Below, in pieces: positions 1-11,647 of a stretch of 64,000 nt of DNA. How positions within the stretch are numbered: the stretch's first letter is position 1; each line of letters opens with the position of its first letter. The notes beneath the pieces are model-generated. The model was not told where the DNA came from. It was given only the letters and a program-made list of their open reading frames with translations, and did no database searches. The DNA lies in contig VZRS01002391.1 of the NCBI GenBank assembly GCA_013398055.1, positions 270,517 through 334,516 of the forward strand, read 5' to 3'. The translations under genes and the position numbers were made by a program. The DNA comes from Ifrita kowaldi. Lineage: Eukaryota; Chordata; Aves; Passeriformes; Cinclosomatidae.

Positions 1-241
1 AGAAGGATGTGGACTTCAGTGTGGGTTGCACTCCAACAGGTTGCCCAGAGAAGCTGTGCATGCTCCATTCTTGGGAGCGTTCACGGCTGGGTTGGATGGG
101 GCCCTGAACAAACACGTCTAGCAGTAGGTGTTCCTGCTGATGGCATGGGATTTGGAACTAGATGATCTTGGAGGTCCTTTCCAGCCCAAACCACTCTGAA
201 ATTCTTTGAGTATCTAAAAATATTTTTCCAATTGTATCTTT
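1..241 (+). repeat. Duplicate copy of CR1 3' end plus flank (contig end)
   Basis: This segment matches 1904-2144 base for base except one substitution (T at 68, C at 1971). It contains the last part of a CR1 LINE, ending near 208. It also contains about 33 bases of non-repeat flank that are identical in both places. Shared unique flank means the two are copies of one locus, not two independent CR1 insertions. The copy stops at the single N at 242, after which the sequences are unrelated. An unmerged contig end or alternative haplotype is the likely explanation; a genuine recent duplication cannot be excluded. Confidence 0.85.
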
Positions 242-242
242 N
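242..242. other. Assembly gap (single N)
   Basis: A single ambiguous base sits exactly where the duplicated segment 1-241 ends and unrelated sequence begins. It marks a contig join, not a biological feature. The small open reading frame that crosses it (81-263, minus strand) is therefore chimeric. Confidence 0.9.
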
Positions 243-1713
243 CAAGAGTTGCAAATATGCCAATACAAATCAAATTGACGTTTAGTTCCCTAAAGCACTA
301 ACTAGAAGAGTACTAAAAGAGCCTATTTCACTTTTTTTTTCAGCCCTGGGTCTTTCCATTCCTGCTTCCTTTTTCTGTTACTTCCTCTTCTGTTTAAAGC
401 CTTAGCTCTGCATAACCACTGCTAAAGACACAGATGGTGTCCTGAAGGGTTTATATTCCGATTTAAGATAAATTCCAACAAGACTGTAACATGAGGAAGA
501 TGAGGAAAGCAAAGGCTAAGGCAAGACCCTGTCAAAACACACGTGTTCTACTATCTCTGTGTACGGTTTGATGGATACTTTCCCCTCCCCTTTTAAAGAA
601 TAAAGGTACACGAGACCAAAAATGAGCTATCTTGCATTCAGGGGAATGCAAAAGTAAATCACCCAGTAGCACAAGAAAAAGAATAGACTCTTTCACTCTT
701 CACTCTTTTCCTCATTCTTGTGTTTGAAAATAAAGTTGCAGACAAATATTATTTTTTCTGCTGTTCAAATCCAGGGTGAGTCAGTGTTCAAGAACTCACA
801 ACTCATACACACGAGACTAAATTTCTCTACAGGCCATAAGTTCTTACTAACAGAGAGAAGAGGTGCTCTTTCTGCTGCATTTGCTCTATTAATTACAGAA
901 ATGTTTTCTCTGGGAAAATACCCTCAGCACCATTCTCTGCAGACAGTTTGTGAATCACAAACCTACAACCCATGGCGTTCAAGTCTCCTACTTAAAAAGG
1001 CTCAAATTTCCCATGTTTTTCTAGAAGATAAACTTGAAAAGGTACCTCAGTTTTCAGTTATTGAACTGTTAAACTCCATTTCTTTCTACCATGCATTGTA
1101 TTATCTCTAGCTCTTGAACAAGATGCTGGTATTTACAAGCACACAGTATGGTTTTGCTTATGAAGGTCAATCATTCTGAGATATTCAATTATTTTACTAT
1201 GTAGGGGATCATATTGATCGTACCTTGGGATAATATTTGTATTTTTTGCTTTTTATCTATTTATTCACTGCATTACAGATGCTTTAAAGCCAGTTAGAAT
1301 TAATACCAAGAATGTGAGTAATCTCACTGCTTACCTTCTGTATATAGGTTTTCTTTCACTTTTACAAATAATGATTCATGCAAAGTCACCAAGACAGCTA
1401 CTGCTTCCATTGTGGAGTTTATTATCTCCAAGATGAGCAGACAAGTCATTAAGCCCCCACAGAAGGATTAGCACACAAAAAGATCACTGCATTGTGATTT
1501 TCTGGCTACATGGTTCAATATAATGATGGTTTAAGGAAGGAAAAGCCAATTCCAGCATTGTCATTATAGAACACTGTATGTTGTCAATAGGCAGTTATAA
1601 ATACTATCTCCTGTAAGAGCTACTTGTCCATAAAGAGGTCTTTCTACCATGTATCAACAGGATCAGTAATACATGAAAATATGTTGTGAAGAAAGGATTT
1701 ATCTTTCTTATTA
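243..1713. other. Unique AT-rich non-coding sequence
   Basis: I see no gene or recognisable repeat here. The longest reading frame (718-1110, plus strand, 130 codons) has no recognisable domain and no supporting splice or start context, so I treat it as chance. Because it lies between a duplicated contig end and the matching locus at 1904, the placement of this stretch relative to bases 1-241 is uncertain. Confidence 0.6.
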
Positions 1714-2111
1714 CTTGGGGGTGCTGGTGGATTAGAGGCTGGACATGAGCCAGTAATGTGTGCTTGTGGCCCAGAAAGCCAAACATGTTCTGGGCAGCAA
1801 AAGCAGTGTGGGCAGCAGGGCAAAGAAGGGGATTCTTCCCTTCTGCTCTGCTCTGGGGAGACCCACCTGCAGTGCTGCATTCAATTTTGGGGTCCTCAGC
1901 ATAAGAAGGATGTGGACTTCAGTGTGGGTTGCACTCCAACAGGTTGCCCAGAGAAGCTGTGCATGCTCCACTCTTGGGAGCGTTCACGGCTGGGTTGGAT
2001 GGGGCCCTGAACAAACACGTCTAGCAGTAGGTGTTCCTGCTGATGGCATGGGATTTGGAACTAGATGATCTTGGAGGTCCTTTCCAGCCCAAACCACTCT
2101 GAAATTCTTTG
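1714..2111 (+). mobile_element. CR1 LINE fragment, 3' end, internally deleted
   Basis: The plus strand carries the end of CR1 ORF2 and the 3' end. It begins with a run equivalent to GGGGGTGCTGGTGGA and ends with GGAGGTCCTTTCCAGCCC followed by the short terminal ATTCTTTGA-type motif. It is truncated at the 5' end, as most CR1 copies are. Around 1917 the sequence jumps from the 'cagcataagaaggatgtgg' part of the element to the downstream part with 'caacaggttgcccagagaag'. Roughly 250-300 bases expected between them in related copies are absent. Remnant reading frames on both strands (1604-2208) are degenerate and not functional. The subfamily was not assigned. Confidence 0.9.
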
Positions 2112-3117
2112 AGTATCTAAAAATATTTTTCCAATTGTATCTTTCAGTCTTAAAGTCCTGTAATGATGGTGGCCTTCTCTTGAATGTTCTTTTCATGCCT
2201 GTGCACATTTTCTCGAAACAAGCTAATTTTCAAATAACCAGCCAAATTAATTGCTTCTTAAGGATCAAATTCTGGGTACTTTGCTCCAGCATCAATTCAA
2301 AAGAGATCTGACACCTTGCACTGATAGGCCCTGTCGGGCATATCATGTGTCAAATTTTTGTACATATTGCAAGGCAGAAATATGATGTTTAGAATTTTCC
2401 CACTTTATAATGAGAGTAAAAAGGAGGAAATAAAACATCTTCAATCAGCTTTTATGCCTCACTTGGCATAAAAAAATTAAAAACTGCTTTTGTTCGGCAA
2501 GACACTTGGGGTAGGGAGCTCATTTGATTATAGGTTTGTGCAATCAGAAAAATCTTTATTATTCAATGAAGAATGATTTTTTTCCCCCAAGTGTTCACTA
2601 AGTCCAGCAGTGTCCACTACACCCTAGCAGAGCCAGGACATATCCAAGACATCCTAATGAGGCACGAAAATGGCCAGACAATTACAGCCTTTTGCAAGGG
2701 ACAGGATCAGGGTATCACCTTTCTCAACTACATCATTATACCACACTGTCACACTTTAAAAGCTGCAAGTGTTTCCAAGAAAATGAGACAAATACTGCTT
2801 TTTGTTATAGTTCGTATTTTAAAAGACCCATGCTTCTGTTACAGGCCACACAGCTCATGTGATGTTGTCCTTACAGACCAACACGTTATATGATACTTCG
2901 ATGACTCTGAAACATGGGATTCACACAGATTCAAGGGAAGGGATAAAATAAGTACAGTACACTTATTCCTGAGGTCAAGATAAGATGGGAAGACAGAGTC
3001 AGAGACTGGAAAAGGGAGTCTGTTTCAGGACATCTTGGGGGCTTGGAATGTGTGGCAGCGGTTGGGTCAGGCCTTGCTCTGGTGAGGTAGTTCTGTGCCC
3101 CTCCAACACCCTCCAGG

Positions 3118-3157
3118 CCTGGGTTGGAAGGGACCTTCAAGATCATCTAGTTCCAAC
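3118..3157 (-). mobile_element. Short CR1 LINE 3'-end fragment
   Basis: The plus strand reads GGGTTGGAAGGGACCTTCAA followed by GATCATCTAGTTCCAAC. This is the reverse complement of the common CR1 3' end, so the element is on the minus strand. Only about 40 bases are clearly alignable. The terminal ATTCTATGA-type repeat expected on the left is not evident. Confidence 0.65.
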
Positions 3158-5756
3158 TTCAGTGGCTACAGAAATACATCCTTACACATCACTTAGGTTC
3201 TTGGATAAGAGAAGTCAAGTCCATCTGTTCTAGACCTGTACAAAGAAGTTAGACATGCTGCTGGTTTGTGAAAGGAGTCTTTGATGAGACATTTTTGACC
3301 CATGGTAAATGTACTGACTTCCAGAAGAGTGTGCACAGCTAATTTAGTCTGCAGGAAGTAATTTATCAGTTGCCAGCTCACCAGTATCCAGTGGTCTAGA
3401 ATGATGATGTTCTAATGAAATGTTAAAAATTAACAAAGAAAAGTTTAATAAAAATTTCCTCTGCAGTAGGTCAAGATGCATGAATTAATAGTTTCTAAAC
3501 CCAGAAGGGGCTGTTATGATACCTTTGTAATTAACATGGGCTAGAGCATCAAAATTCTTCCATGTGCTCAGCAACTGTTTTAACTACAGGAGTCCTTTAA
3601 AAAAGATAATTTATACTGATTTACAGGCCTACAAACTGGAGAATCCGCTCTTTTGGTAACTTTCTCGAGCAGCTAAATGTTTTCACTGCTAAAAAACTGG
3701 GCCAGACTTTTTTTTGTCAAAATTCAGCTTGCATCTGTTGGACAATTTTAGGGCCTTTGTCTCCTAGATTAGTGTTGTCTGCTATCAAAGGTCTGCCTCC
3801 TGTAGGTACTTCCTTAAGTTAGATCTTAAACAACTGAAGAGATGAGTTTGAAACAACCATTTTGCAGTGAATGACTGAAAACCGTAAAGTTTTATGCAAA
3901 TTTTTGCTCTTGATATTTTCATGTTGTTCAAACTGAAAAAGTTAAACATGTCATCAAATACAGCTGTACTTGGAATCACCAACATTAATTCAAAAGTAAA
4001 CTCAACTTGGTTATAACTTTTTCTATTTAATATCTTTTCTTTCTTTCTATATCAAGCCTGTAACTATTTTGAAAAAAAAAAATCAAATTTTATATAGCAA
4101 TGAATAAGTACTTAATGTCTTAAGTTCGTTTTTGTATGCTCATTTAAAACTTTTTACTTTTTCTATTTTCAATAAAATGTTGTTTTTATGAGTCATAACT
4201 TCAAGACCATATTATTACAAAGAATAAATTTTATAGGAATATAGGCTGCATTAGATCTTTCAAGCGTTCAACTTTGTGTTTTCCATGAAAAGATACTGAT
4301 TTTAGAAATGGGGTTCATTATGATGTTGGAAATATCTGGAAGGCTTGAGAAAAGGGTATTTTTGTGAAATCCTGTCAGTGGAAAGATGACTAGGATGTGC
4401 TAAAAATTAACAGAGGATTATTTAAGGCCTAATTAATTCTTCTGGGCTTTTAAGATATACTGAGCTTTGTAAGTGTTCACCACTAAATATTCTGCAGCAG
4501 CGCTTATAGTGTATAATGAATAACACTCAGCAGTGATAGCACAGCATCATCCTTATTCCTTCAGAGCAAGTTTTCCTCAATTCATTCATCATGTCTTTCA
4601 GCTTCTTACAGTTATTCCATAAAATCAGCCACACTCTATATTCAACAAAAAGGTTATCAAAAATAGAAATGCCTTGAATTTTAAATTTGTTTAGTAAGTA
4701 TTACAGGTCTATGAATATGGAGTACACAAGTTTATCATACAGAGTAGAGAAATATCCAAAAGGGACAAAGATCTGTCAAGTCAAATGGAAACCCAAAATA
4801 TCTGTCCCCAAGCTAACAAATTCCTTCAGAAATATAGGTTCTTGTCTGGGTTTTCCATGCCCGGCATTGAAATAGCCTATATTCTCTAACATTAGTGCTT
4901 TAGTTTGGGGAAAGTATTAGGTTTTTAATAAAGCTGTTTAACAAGAATTCTGAAGTTAGTTTTCAGCACCATCATTAACCTGTTTCTGTTTTTTATTATG
5001 GACAGCTTGGCTGTCTGGATGTTGTCTAAATTTCTAAAAGAATTGGAGACTAACAGAGTCATGCATTGTGCCCCTTAGATATTTATATTTTCAAATGGCT
5101 TTTAAGCCTTTCTCAAATCAAGGGGAATTTTAAGGTAAACGAGACAAATTTTCTCTCTGAGGCATAGACGATAAATACAACAAAAATAATGGAGAAAATT
5201 TCTTACTGAAAGCATATAGCAATGGTGTTGGGAAACAATAATAAATACGTAATTAGTTATACTCTAGAAGAGCAGAGAGTGAATTAAGAAAAACTGAAAA
5301 CATTTAACTGTTCAAAGACCAAGAAACATAAAAATGAAAGTTAATATAGTTTGTCTCGCAGCTGTAGAGTAGCCCAGTAGTCACTGAAAAAGCTCATTAA
5401 TTTCCATGCAATTAACTACAATTAATAAGACACCCCAGGAGTGTGTGTTCCTGAGAGATAATGTCAGCCCTTGGGTGTGACCTACCGTGTGATGTTATCT
5501 CAGCATGGCTCAAATTCCATACTCCTCCTGAGCTAATAAAATTAAAGGTCCTTCAAAAGGCCACTTTGGTAACTTTGGTTATTGACTTTCATTCCCATGG
5601 TCCAGAACATTAGCAACACAACGAGTACAAATATGAAAAAAGAACATATATAACAAACTGATCATAAATTGATTTAGCAGCAGAGGGAGAAGATGGAGCA
5701 GTCAAACCATGAACAGCGTATGTCACGCACTAGCAGAGCCCTGAAGAAACATCTGG

Positions 5757-5781
5757 AAACAAAACAAAACAAAACAAAAAA
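5757..5781. repeat. (AAAAC)n microsatellite
   Basis: Four to five perfect AAAAC units are followed by a short A run. The array is short, and I see no sign that it is the tail of a retrotransposed element. Confidence 0.9.
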
Positions 5782-8096
5782 GAGGCTTTGAAGCCAGTTA
5801 GCAAAACTATGTGATCTATCACAGTTAATCAAAGACTGAAGCAAGTATCACCTGAAACCACTGCAGTCTTGACTATACCTAATTGTACACTAACAAAATT
5901 AAAATCCATGCTGAGAACTTAAGGCTTGGAGATAGCATGCTGCTGAAAATGTCCTTCAGTGCCTTCTGTAGACAAGATTCATTTATGTTGTACCTTAAAG
6001 ATGCAAAGGAAATACAGAAGTGGCTGGAGACTGCAAGGGATGAGCTGGATGTTGGTTTGAGTACTGCAAATAGGGTGAAGGAAAGGGGAGATTGATGCTA
6101 GGAAGTGCTAAGATGACAAAGGGAGGTCCTCTAGGTGTATTTGCTGCAGTACAGCAGGGAATGTGGAAGCTGGCAAAGGAAGCAAGGTATCATGGAAACT
6201 ATTGCTGTTTCACCGGCAAGTTGCAAACTGGTGTTGGTCTCCCTGGAGCAACAAACCTATCAAGAAACAGTAATGGGGGGTCATTCAAGAAGTTCAGTAA
6301 CATTTATAGTTGACTGAATCTGATGTGGCCACACTAAGAACCTTGTAAGAAATAAAGTTTGGGCCTCAGATCAAACACTATGGAGCTCAGTAACTGGTTC
6401 TGCTATGCAGTGATGAAGCTGGGAAACAATGTTCTGTGAACCATCCCCTGGCAGTCAAGTATTTGGTGATGCAAGGATGAGAGATTACATCAGATCACAG
6501 TGAAAATGCTTTGAAGTTACCTAAACATGGAATCTTTCACACCAGTAATAAAACAACATGGTTTTAAAGATAAATTGCTTTCTCTAAATGCTCATTTCAA
6601 AGTCTTCTAGTTCTAAGAATGTAAAAGAATCCTCTCTTTCAGTAACCATAATTTAGAAAGAGTTCAGATTCCGGCTTTAACTTTCAAGCATCTTTAATAC
6701 TTGTGAATCTTGTTCACTGATATATTTGATTGTAATGACATTCTCCTTCAGAGTTTACATGGTTACGTTTCATGTTCTCATCATTAACATATCTCTGCCT
6801 TATTATGTATGGCCCATGCAAAGGATTTCCTCTCTGCCTATAAAACACTCCATTCCAGCAGACTATAAACTAAACCTCTTACGGAGGTTTTTAAAGAGTT
6901 TTGAAGAGGGCATATAGCTGGGAATCATATCATGTTAATGTTGGAGGGGCTCAGTGTATCTGGATTTATTATGATGTTAATTACATGAATGGCTGTTCAG
7001 TTTTAGACATAGGAATCTCTTTTTATTGTAAATTTAATAAGTAAAATAATTATTTCTTGTTTAAAAATTCAAAATTGCTACCTACAGAAAGAATTTAGAT
7101 CAACTTTTTACTAACATAGTCTCTGTTTTCCACTCACTGTGAAGAAATCATCAAATCCCTGTATCTAGAAATATCATTCTCTGAAGATATTCTTTTTGGT
7201 AATAAATGAGGTGACCAGATGTCCCAGTTTTTCTAGCAGAAATGTAGTGTCCCTATTTTCTTTCTTCCTATATGGGTCACTCTATCACAGGTTTCAAGTC
7301 CCTGTCAAACATCAAAGAAATGGCAACTCTGCAAGGAAAATCTGAAAGAAATTTTCCTGAAACTGGAAGGTTTGGGTTTCCAATATTTGTAACAGCTTTT
7401 CAGCTTCATAGAAATTAAATCTTTTGGAATAATAACAACAGCAACCAGAAACTACAAAGGAAAGTTTTAAAAAGCAAATTAGATCTCTGCTACAGCCTCC
7501 AAAGCACGTCTGCTTACACAGTCTACCAAGAGTGTTGTAATGTAATAGTCATTAATTCACAGACCTGTAGCTGGTATATGGAATTACACAATGCTTCTAA
7601 TAAGTGTTTGTCACTTACCTAATCCCTGCAGATTGTGATGGTGAAAAGGTGTTCCCTACTGACATCTGGAGCTGAACAAGAAGACTGGTCCAGAGCTGCT
7701 TTGAAACTCCAGATAAGCAAAGGTGAGGACGACTTCTGACAGGGGATCATATTAAAGGGGATAATGAGAAAAGACCAACTTGGCCAGGTCTTGTTTGCAT
7801 TTCTAATATTTGAAAAATTTTCCTTCCCATTAAAAGTTAAGATTGTAGTTAAACAACTGTGTTCTCTTGCAATGTGTGCTGGTTTAGGCTGGGGTAGAGT
7901 TAATTTTGTTCACTGTGGCTGGTATGGGGCTATGTTTTGGATCTATGCTGAACACAGGGCTGATAGCATAGAAATGTTTTTGTTATTGCTGAGCAGTATT
8001 TACAGAGCTAAGGACTTTTCTGCTTTTTATACTGCCCCGTTGGCAAAGCAAGCTGGGAGGAGACACAGCCAACTAACCAAAGGGATATTCCAGACT

Positions 8097-8756
8097 TTAA
8101 GGCCCCAACATTTAAATGCAAGGGGTTTACTGAGGTCCCTGTACTCTGGGTTAAATGCATCAAAGAAATACCGACTAGATATTCTCAAGAGGTCAAAATT
8201 ACTTTACTGGCAAAATACAGAAAATCAAGGAGCTTCGGCAAAAGATTTAGTACAACATCCAATCTGCATAAAACACTTCTCACGGTGGTAATTTGGCCCA
8301 TTCAACTTAGGAAACTTTAAATCTGTTTGATGTTAACTTTACCAAAACGTTCCAAGAAAAGGAAATTAGAAGGAGAAGAAAGAGAGAAGGACAGAAAACA
8401 TATAGAAACACACACATATAGCTACCAACTCCTAGGTTCCAGCAGGGACCACACACAAACTCCAACAGAGGCTACGGTCAAGACGTACCCACCCCATGCT
8501 CAGCCTCAAATAGCCAATGGCCTCTGTGGGCCCACCCCCTAGGTGGGACTTCGGGTCACTCGGCCACTCAGGAGCTGGGTCAGCACGGCCTCTGGTGTGC
8601 CAATGATTGGCAGCTCTGCTAGGCTGGGATACATCTCTGGGATTGCTGGGGGTGGCAGTTCACTACCTTGGCAGGGCAACACCTGACCTGCCCCGCTGCC
8701 GCACCCCATAGGCATCCCAAAATATCTTGGGAGGTCAGCCTGACCAGTCTCTGGCA
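8097..8756 (-). mobile_element. Nested solo LTR, 660 bp, with 6-bp target-site duplication
   Basis: This segment interrupts the outer LTR and is flanked on both sides by CAGACT (8091-8096 and 8757-8762). A 6-bp duplication is typical of ERVK-like (beta-type) elements. Read on the minus strand it starts TGCCAGAGACTGG and contains AGTAAAGTAATTTTGACC (plus-strand TTTACT at 8213-8218), a plausible variant polyadenylation signal. It ends in CCTTAA rather than the canonical CA, so one end base pair may be mutated. The 120-codon minus-strand frame at 8539-8901 overlaps it and is not considered a gene. Confidence 0.75.
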
Positions 8757-9031
8757 CAGACTGCGTGACATCATGCTCAGTATACAGAGTGAGAGGAGGA
8801 AGGAGGGGACATCTGGAGTGATAGCCTTTATTTTCCCAAGTCACTGTTACATGTGGAGGGGCCCTGCTGGCCTGGGCATGGCTGAGCACCTGTCTGCCCA
8901 TGGAAGTGGTGAATGAATTCCTTGTTTTGCTTTGTTTGCATGCCTGGCTTTAGCTTTCCCTATTAAATTGTCTTTATCTCAACCCCTGAGTTTTTTACCT
9001 TTTACCCCTCCAGTTCTCTTCCTTATCCTGG

Positions 9032-10080
9032 TGGCTGGGGGGTATTATGACCTGCCTCTGAAGGTGGGTTAACTGAGGTTCTTGTCAATAATAGATCCTT
9101 TGGGGCAGACTAGAGTGAAACGATGCTAAAAGACTGGTGTGTATAAATATATGTATGTGGCAGGTTTATTTCAGAACCATTTGGCTGCAGTGGAAAGGAA
9201 GTATGTAGTTGGTTTGATTATTATCTGTCGAAATATAGCAATATAAAAACATAAAAATAACACTTAAGAAAATGTACAAGGAAAAGGAAGAAAGAGAAAG
9301 AAAGGATAAGAGTAGAAAGATATCCCCACTCATGGATCGATCCAGTGATGAGACTTGATTGTTGCAATTTTGGTGTCTCTTGATTGAAATGTTGCCCAGT
9401 TTTGATCCCCGTGGGCTTGGGGAAGCCTGCAAAACACAAATTTCAGTGGATTAATATGCATTTAGAGTCAGGTGAGAAGGCCCAGGTATCTCCCCTGATT
9501 GGGGTGTAGTTTTACATTGTTTGATGTAACACTGTGGATCACCTGCAGTCCTCTGGTGGAAGGCCCCAGAAATGAGTCTGGGGATGCTTCAGGGGTCTTT
9601 GATGGTTTATGACATCTGGCACATGACAGCTGCCTCTCACGTCAGCATAGTTGAGCCAGTTATGCCCCATAAGAAAGGATGAGTAACTTCAGGCTTATGT
9701 GTGAATGTCCCAGTAACTTCCCCGAGGGGAGTTTTACACCTGAACCAGCTGTGTAAAGGAAGCCACTGGCATAATAAAAAGCACTATCCCACCTTGCAAG
9801 ATCTTTTTCTTATTGGCCTCTTCCTTTATCTGGCTCAAAACTCAGCTTGCTGCTAACAAAGGTCGGTTTGTTGTGGTCAGCCTCCGGTGGGGGCTGCACA
9901 CTCCCTCTGCACCTAGGCTGTTCTTACACAGATCAGAGGTTTCACCACATCCAGAAACCCTCCTCCTCCCCTTCTCTTGGGGTGTGTGTGTGTGCAAGCC
10001 TGGCCTCAGCAAAGCACCTGCTGCTTTTGCAAATGGGCGATTGTTTGAGTCATTAATCTTTAACATTTCAGTCTCTCACA
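9032..10080 (-). mobile_element. Probable second nested LTR, about 1.05 kb
   Basis: This block separates the two last parts of the outer LTR. On the minus strand it starts TGTGAGAGACTG, ends CCCCCCAGCCA and carries an AATAAA signal (plus-strand TTTATT at 9165-9170) about 135 bases before its end. That is the architecture of an LTR with TG...CA termini. I found no clean target-site duplication (left flank CCTGG, right flank GGGAG), which lowers confidence. Its right-hand portion (from 9738) is also present in the duplicated contig pieces downstream. Minus-strand reading frames at 9166-9439 are low-complexity hydrophobic translations of pyrimidine-rich DNA. Confidence 0.5.
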
Positions 10081-11647
10081 GGGAGTGAGCCAGCGGCTGC
10101 GTGGGACTTCTGGCTGGGGTTAATCTACGACACCAATAAAAAGCAACTGCAGCTGACATGTTTACAGGAAAAGTGGTTGATTGGAAGCCAGTAAATGTCA
10201 CTAGAAGGTGAGTGGGAAGTGGCCTACGTAGTAAAAGTTTGTTGGAAATCTACTTCCGAAACACACGAGGATTGGGAGACTAATATATGTCCATGAGGTG
10301 ATTGCTCACTCATTATTTCTTTCCTGAGTATAACCTACATTATCTCCTTTGACATCCATCCTGATTTTTCAAATTTATTTGGGGTAAGGGCAGATTATAA
10401 ACTTTTGGAGGGCAAGGGGGTGGGGAGAATATACTCACTTGTGACGGGGAGCATTACTTACATGGATACACAGTTTTATTTCAATTCTATGGGGATTAAA
10501 AGAAGAGCTCAAGACACTGTTTGTAAAACATTTACCTCCAGCCTTCTAATCTCTATTCTTTTAAGGGTTAAATTTATATATTCCAGCCCTTGTCCTCACA
10601 CCACAATGTACTGCTCAAGGAGCACTTCTAGAAGCAGAAGCCGAATGTTCCATTTCAATTATTAACACAGTTTTATGAATATTAGGGCCTCCTTTTGCTT
10701 CTTCTAGTGTTAAATAAAATTTGAATGTAGAGACTTTAATTTGACATGAGCATGTTTTTATATCACGACCATAGAAAGCCTTTTTGCTGAGGCAGTGGGT
10801 CAAAGCAAAAATCAGTATCTGATTTGTTTGCTTGTCTCTTCAACACAGTTCATTCATCTTCTAAAAAATAAAATAACTGTTTCATGAAGAAGTAGTATGC
10901 TGATAAAGAAGAAATCTTCGAAGGGTAAGATTGATGTATGTTATATCTGAGGGATAAACACTCAGAGAGGATTCAAACACAAGGCTGTCTGACTGTATCT
11001 TGACGGCCCACCAGCTGTCACGGATGAAGAATATCAGCTTCTACCACTGAAGAGGAGGTGGCACTTCGCATCCTCTTCCCGCTTCCCTAACAACCAGGTA
11101 TAGCCTTGTGGCTGAATGGCTCTGTAATGCTCTGGGGCTGGGCGAGCTGGGGAGAAAGGGTAAAATTTACCCCTTGGTTTTGAGGGTCATTGTTTTCCCT
11201 CAGGGATATGTACAAAAATAATGAGAGAGATCCTTTGTTCCTTCCCATAGGGATTCCTGCATTCCAAAGTAAATGCTAGTGGCTGGTCCACACCTTTGCC
11301 TCTGTCTGTCAGGGAAGTTGTTTATTTTTAAGGTTTTCAGAATTACAGATTGTAGCCCAATCCAAGGAACCGTTTTTCCCTAAAAAAAAGATTTTTCAGA
11401 AAGTAATAATTTTGACTGAATTTGTCTCTCACATCAATAACATGCTAGAGTGACTCCTCTAGCATAAATGAGTCACTTTAAGCTTTGTCCAGGACCAAGC
11501 ACCCATTTGTGCTTACACGTATTTATAATACTAAATGGATCCCTTCTTTAAGGTGTTTCTAGGACAGCACAATATTTTCAGGAAGAAAAGAGAGTTAGGT
11601 TCTTGTTCCACCTCCTGAAAACTAATCAAAGTCTCTTTCTCTGTTGC
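9738..11647. repeat. Copy 1 of a 1.9-kb locally repeated segment
   Basis: Bases 9738-10505 recur at 11649-12416 (constant offset 1911), and bases 10002-11647 recur at 12418-14063 (constant offset 2416). The copies are nearly identical. Differences seen are C/G at 9746/11657, G/T at 9751/11662, C/T at 9881/11792, and C at 10018 against T at 11929 and 12434. Copy 1 ends exactly at the N at 11648, and the sequence that should follow it is found at 14064. This pattern fits one locus represented by overlapping contigs that were laid end to end. Confidence 0.9.
10134..11647. other. Unique non-coding sequence right of the nested LTR (first copy)
   Basis: I see no gene or known repeat in this stretch apart from its membership of the duplicated segment. 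It contains a 9-bp inverted repeat (ATGCTAGAG at 11442-11450, CTCTAGCAT at 11457-11465) and a TGAGTCA AP-1 consensus at 11469-11475. Short reading frames (10405-10665 plus, 10615-10803 minus) recur identically in the later copy simply because the DNA does. Confidence 0.6.

Larger units (their letters stand above)
2112..7874. other. Unique AT-rich non-coding sequence
   Basis: No gene is recognisable across this stretch. It contains the small CR1 scrap at 3118-3157, an (AAAAC)n microsatellite at 5757-5781 and an interval at about 5385-5560 rich in AATTAA motifs and paired GTGTGA half-sites. Reading frames of 60-106 codons (for example 2573-2893, 5883-6095, 6092-6313) show no family resemblance I can name. 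Around 7207-7290 there is a faint resemblance to old dispersed repeats with the phrase GTGACCAGATGTCCC, which I could not assign. Confidence 0.6.
7875..10133 (+). mobile_element. Outer ERVL-like LTR, split by two nested LTRs
   Basis: Three blocks together form one plus-strand LTR of about 540 bases. They are 7875-8096, starting TGTGCTGGTTTAGGCTGGGG; 8763-9031, with a CCTATTAAATTGTC-type polyadenylation region and TTATCTCAACCCCTGAG; and 10081-10133, GGGAGTGAGCCAGCGGCTG through TTAATCTACGACA. This order and these end motifs match a common avian ERVL-type LTR. The flanks CAATG (7870-7874) and CAATA (10134-10138) agree at four of five bases, compatible with a decayed 5-bp target-site duplication. 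No internal retroviral genes are present, so this looks like a solo LTR. Alternatively the 10081-10133 block belongs to a second, separate LTR. Confidence 0.7.

Noticed and set aside
5883..6317. Possible processed pseudogene
   Set aside because: Adjacent plus-strand frames of 60-73 codons looked protein-like, but I could not match them to any family, and there is no poly(A) tail or flanking duplication.
7207..7290. Ancient dispersed repeat with GTGACCAGATGTCCC
   Set aside because: The phrase recalls an old amniote repeat, but similarity does not extend far enough for me to assign it.
7764..8291. 175-codon plus-strand reading frame
   Set aside because: It runs from unique sequence through the outer LTR and into the nested LTR, crossing the target-site duplication, so it cannot be an old gene.
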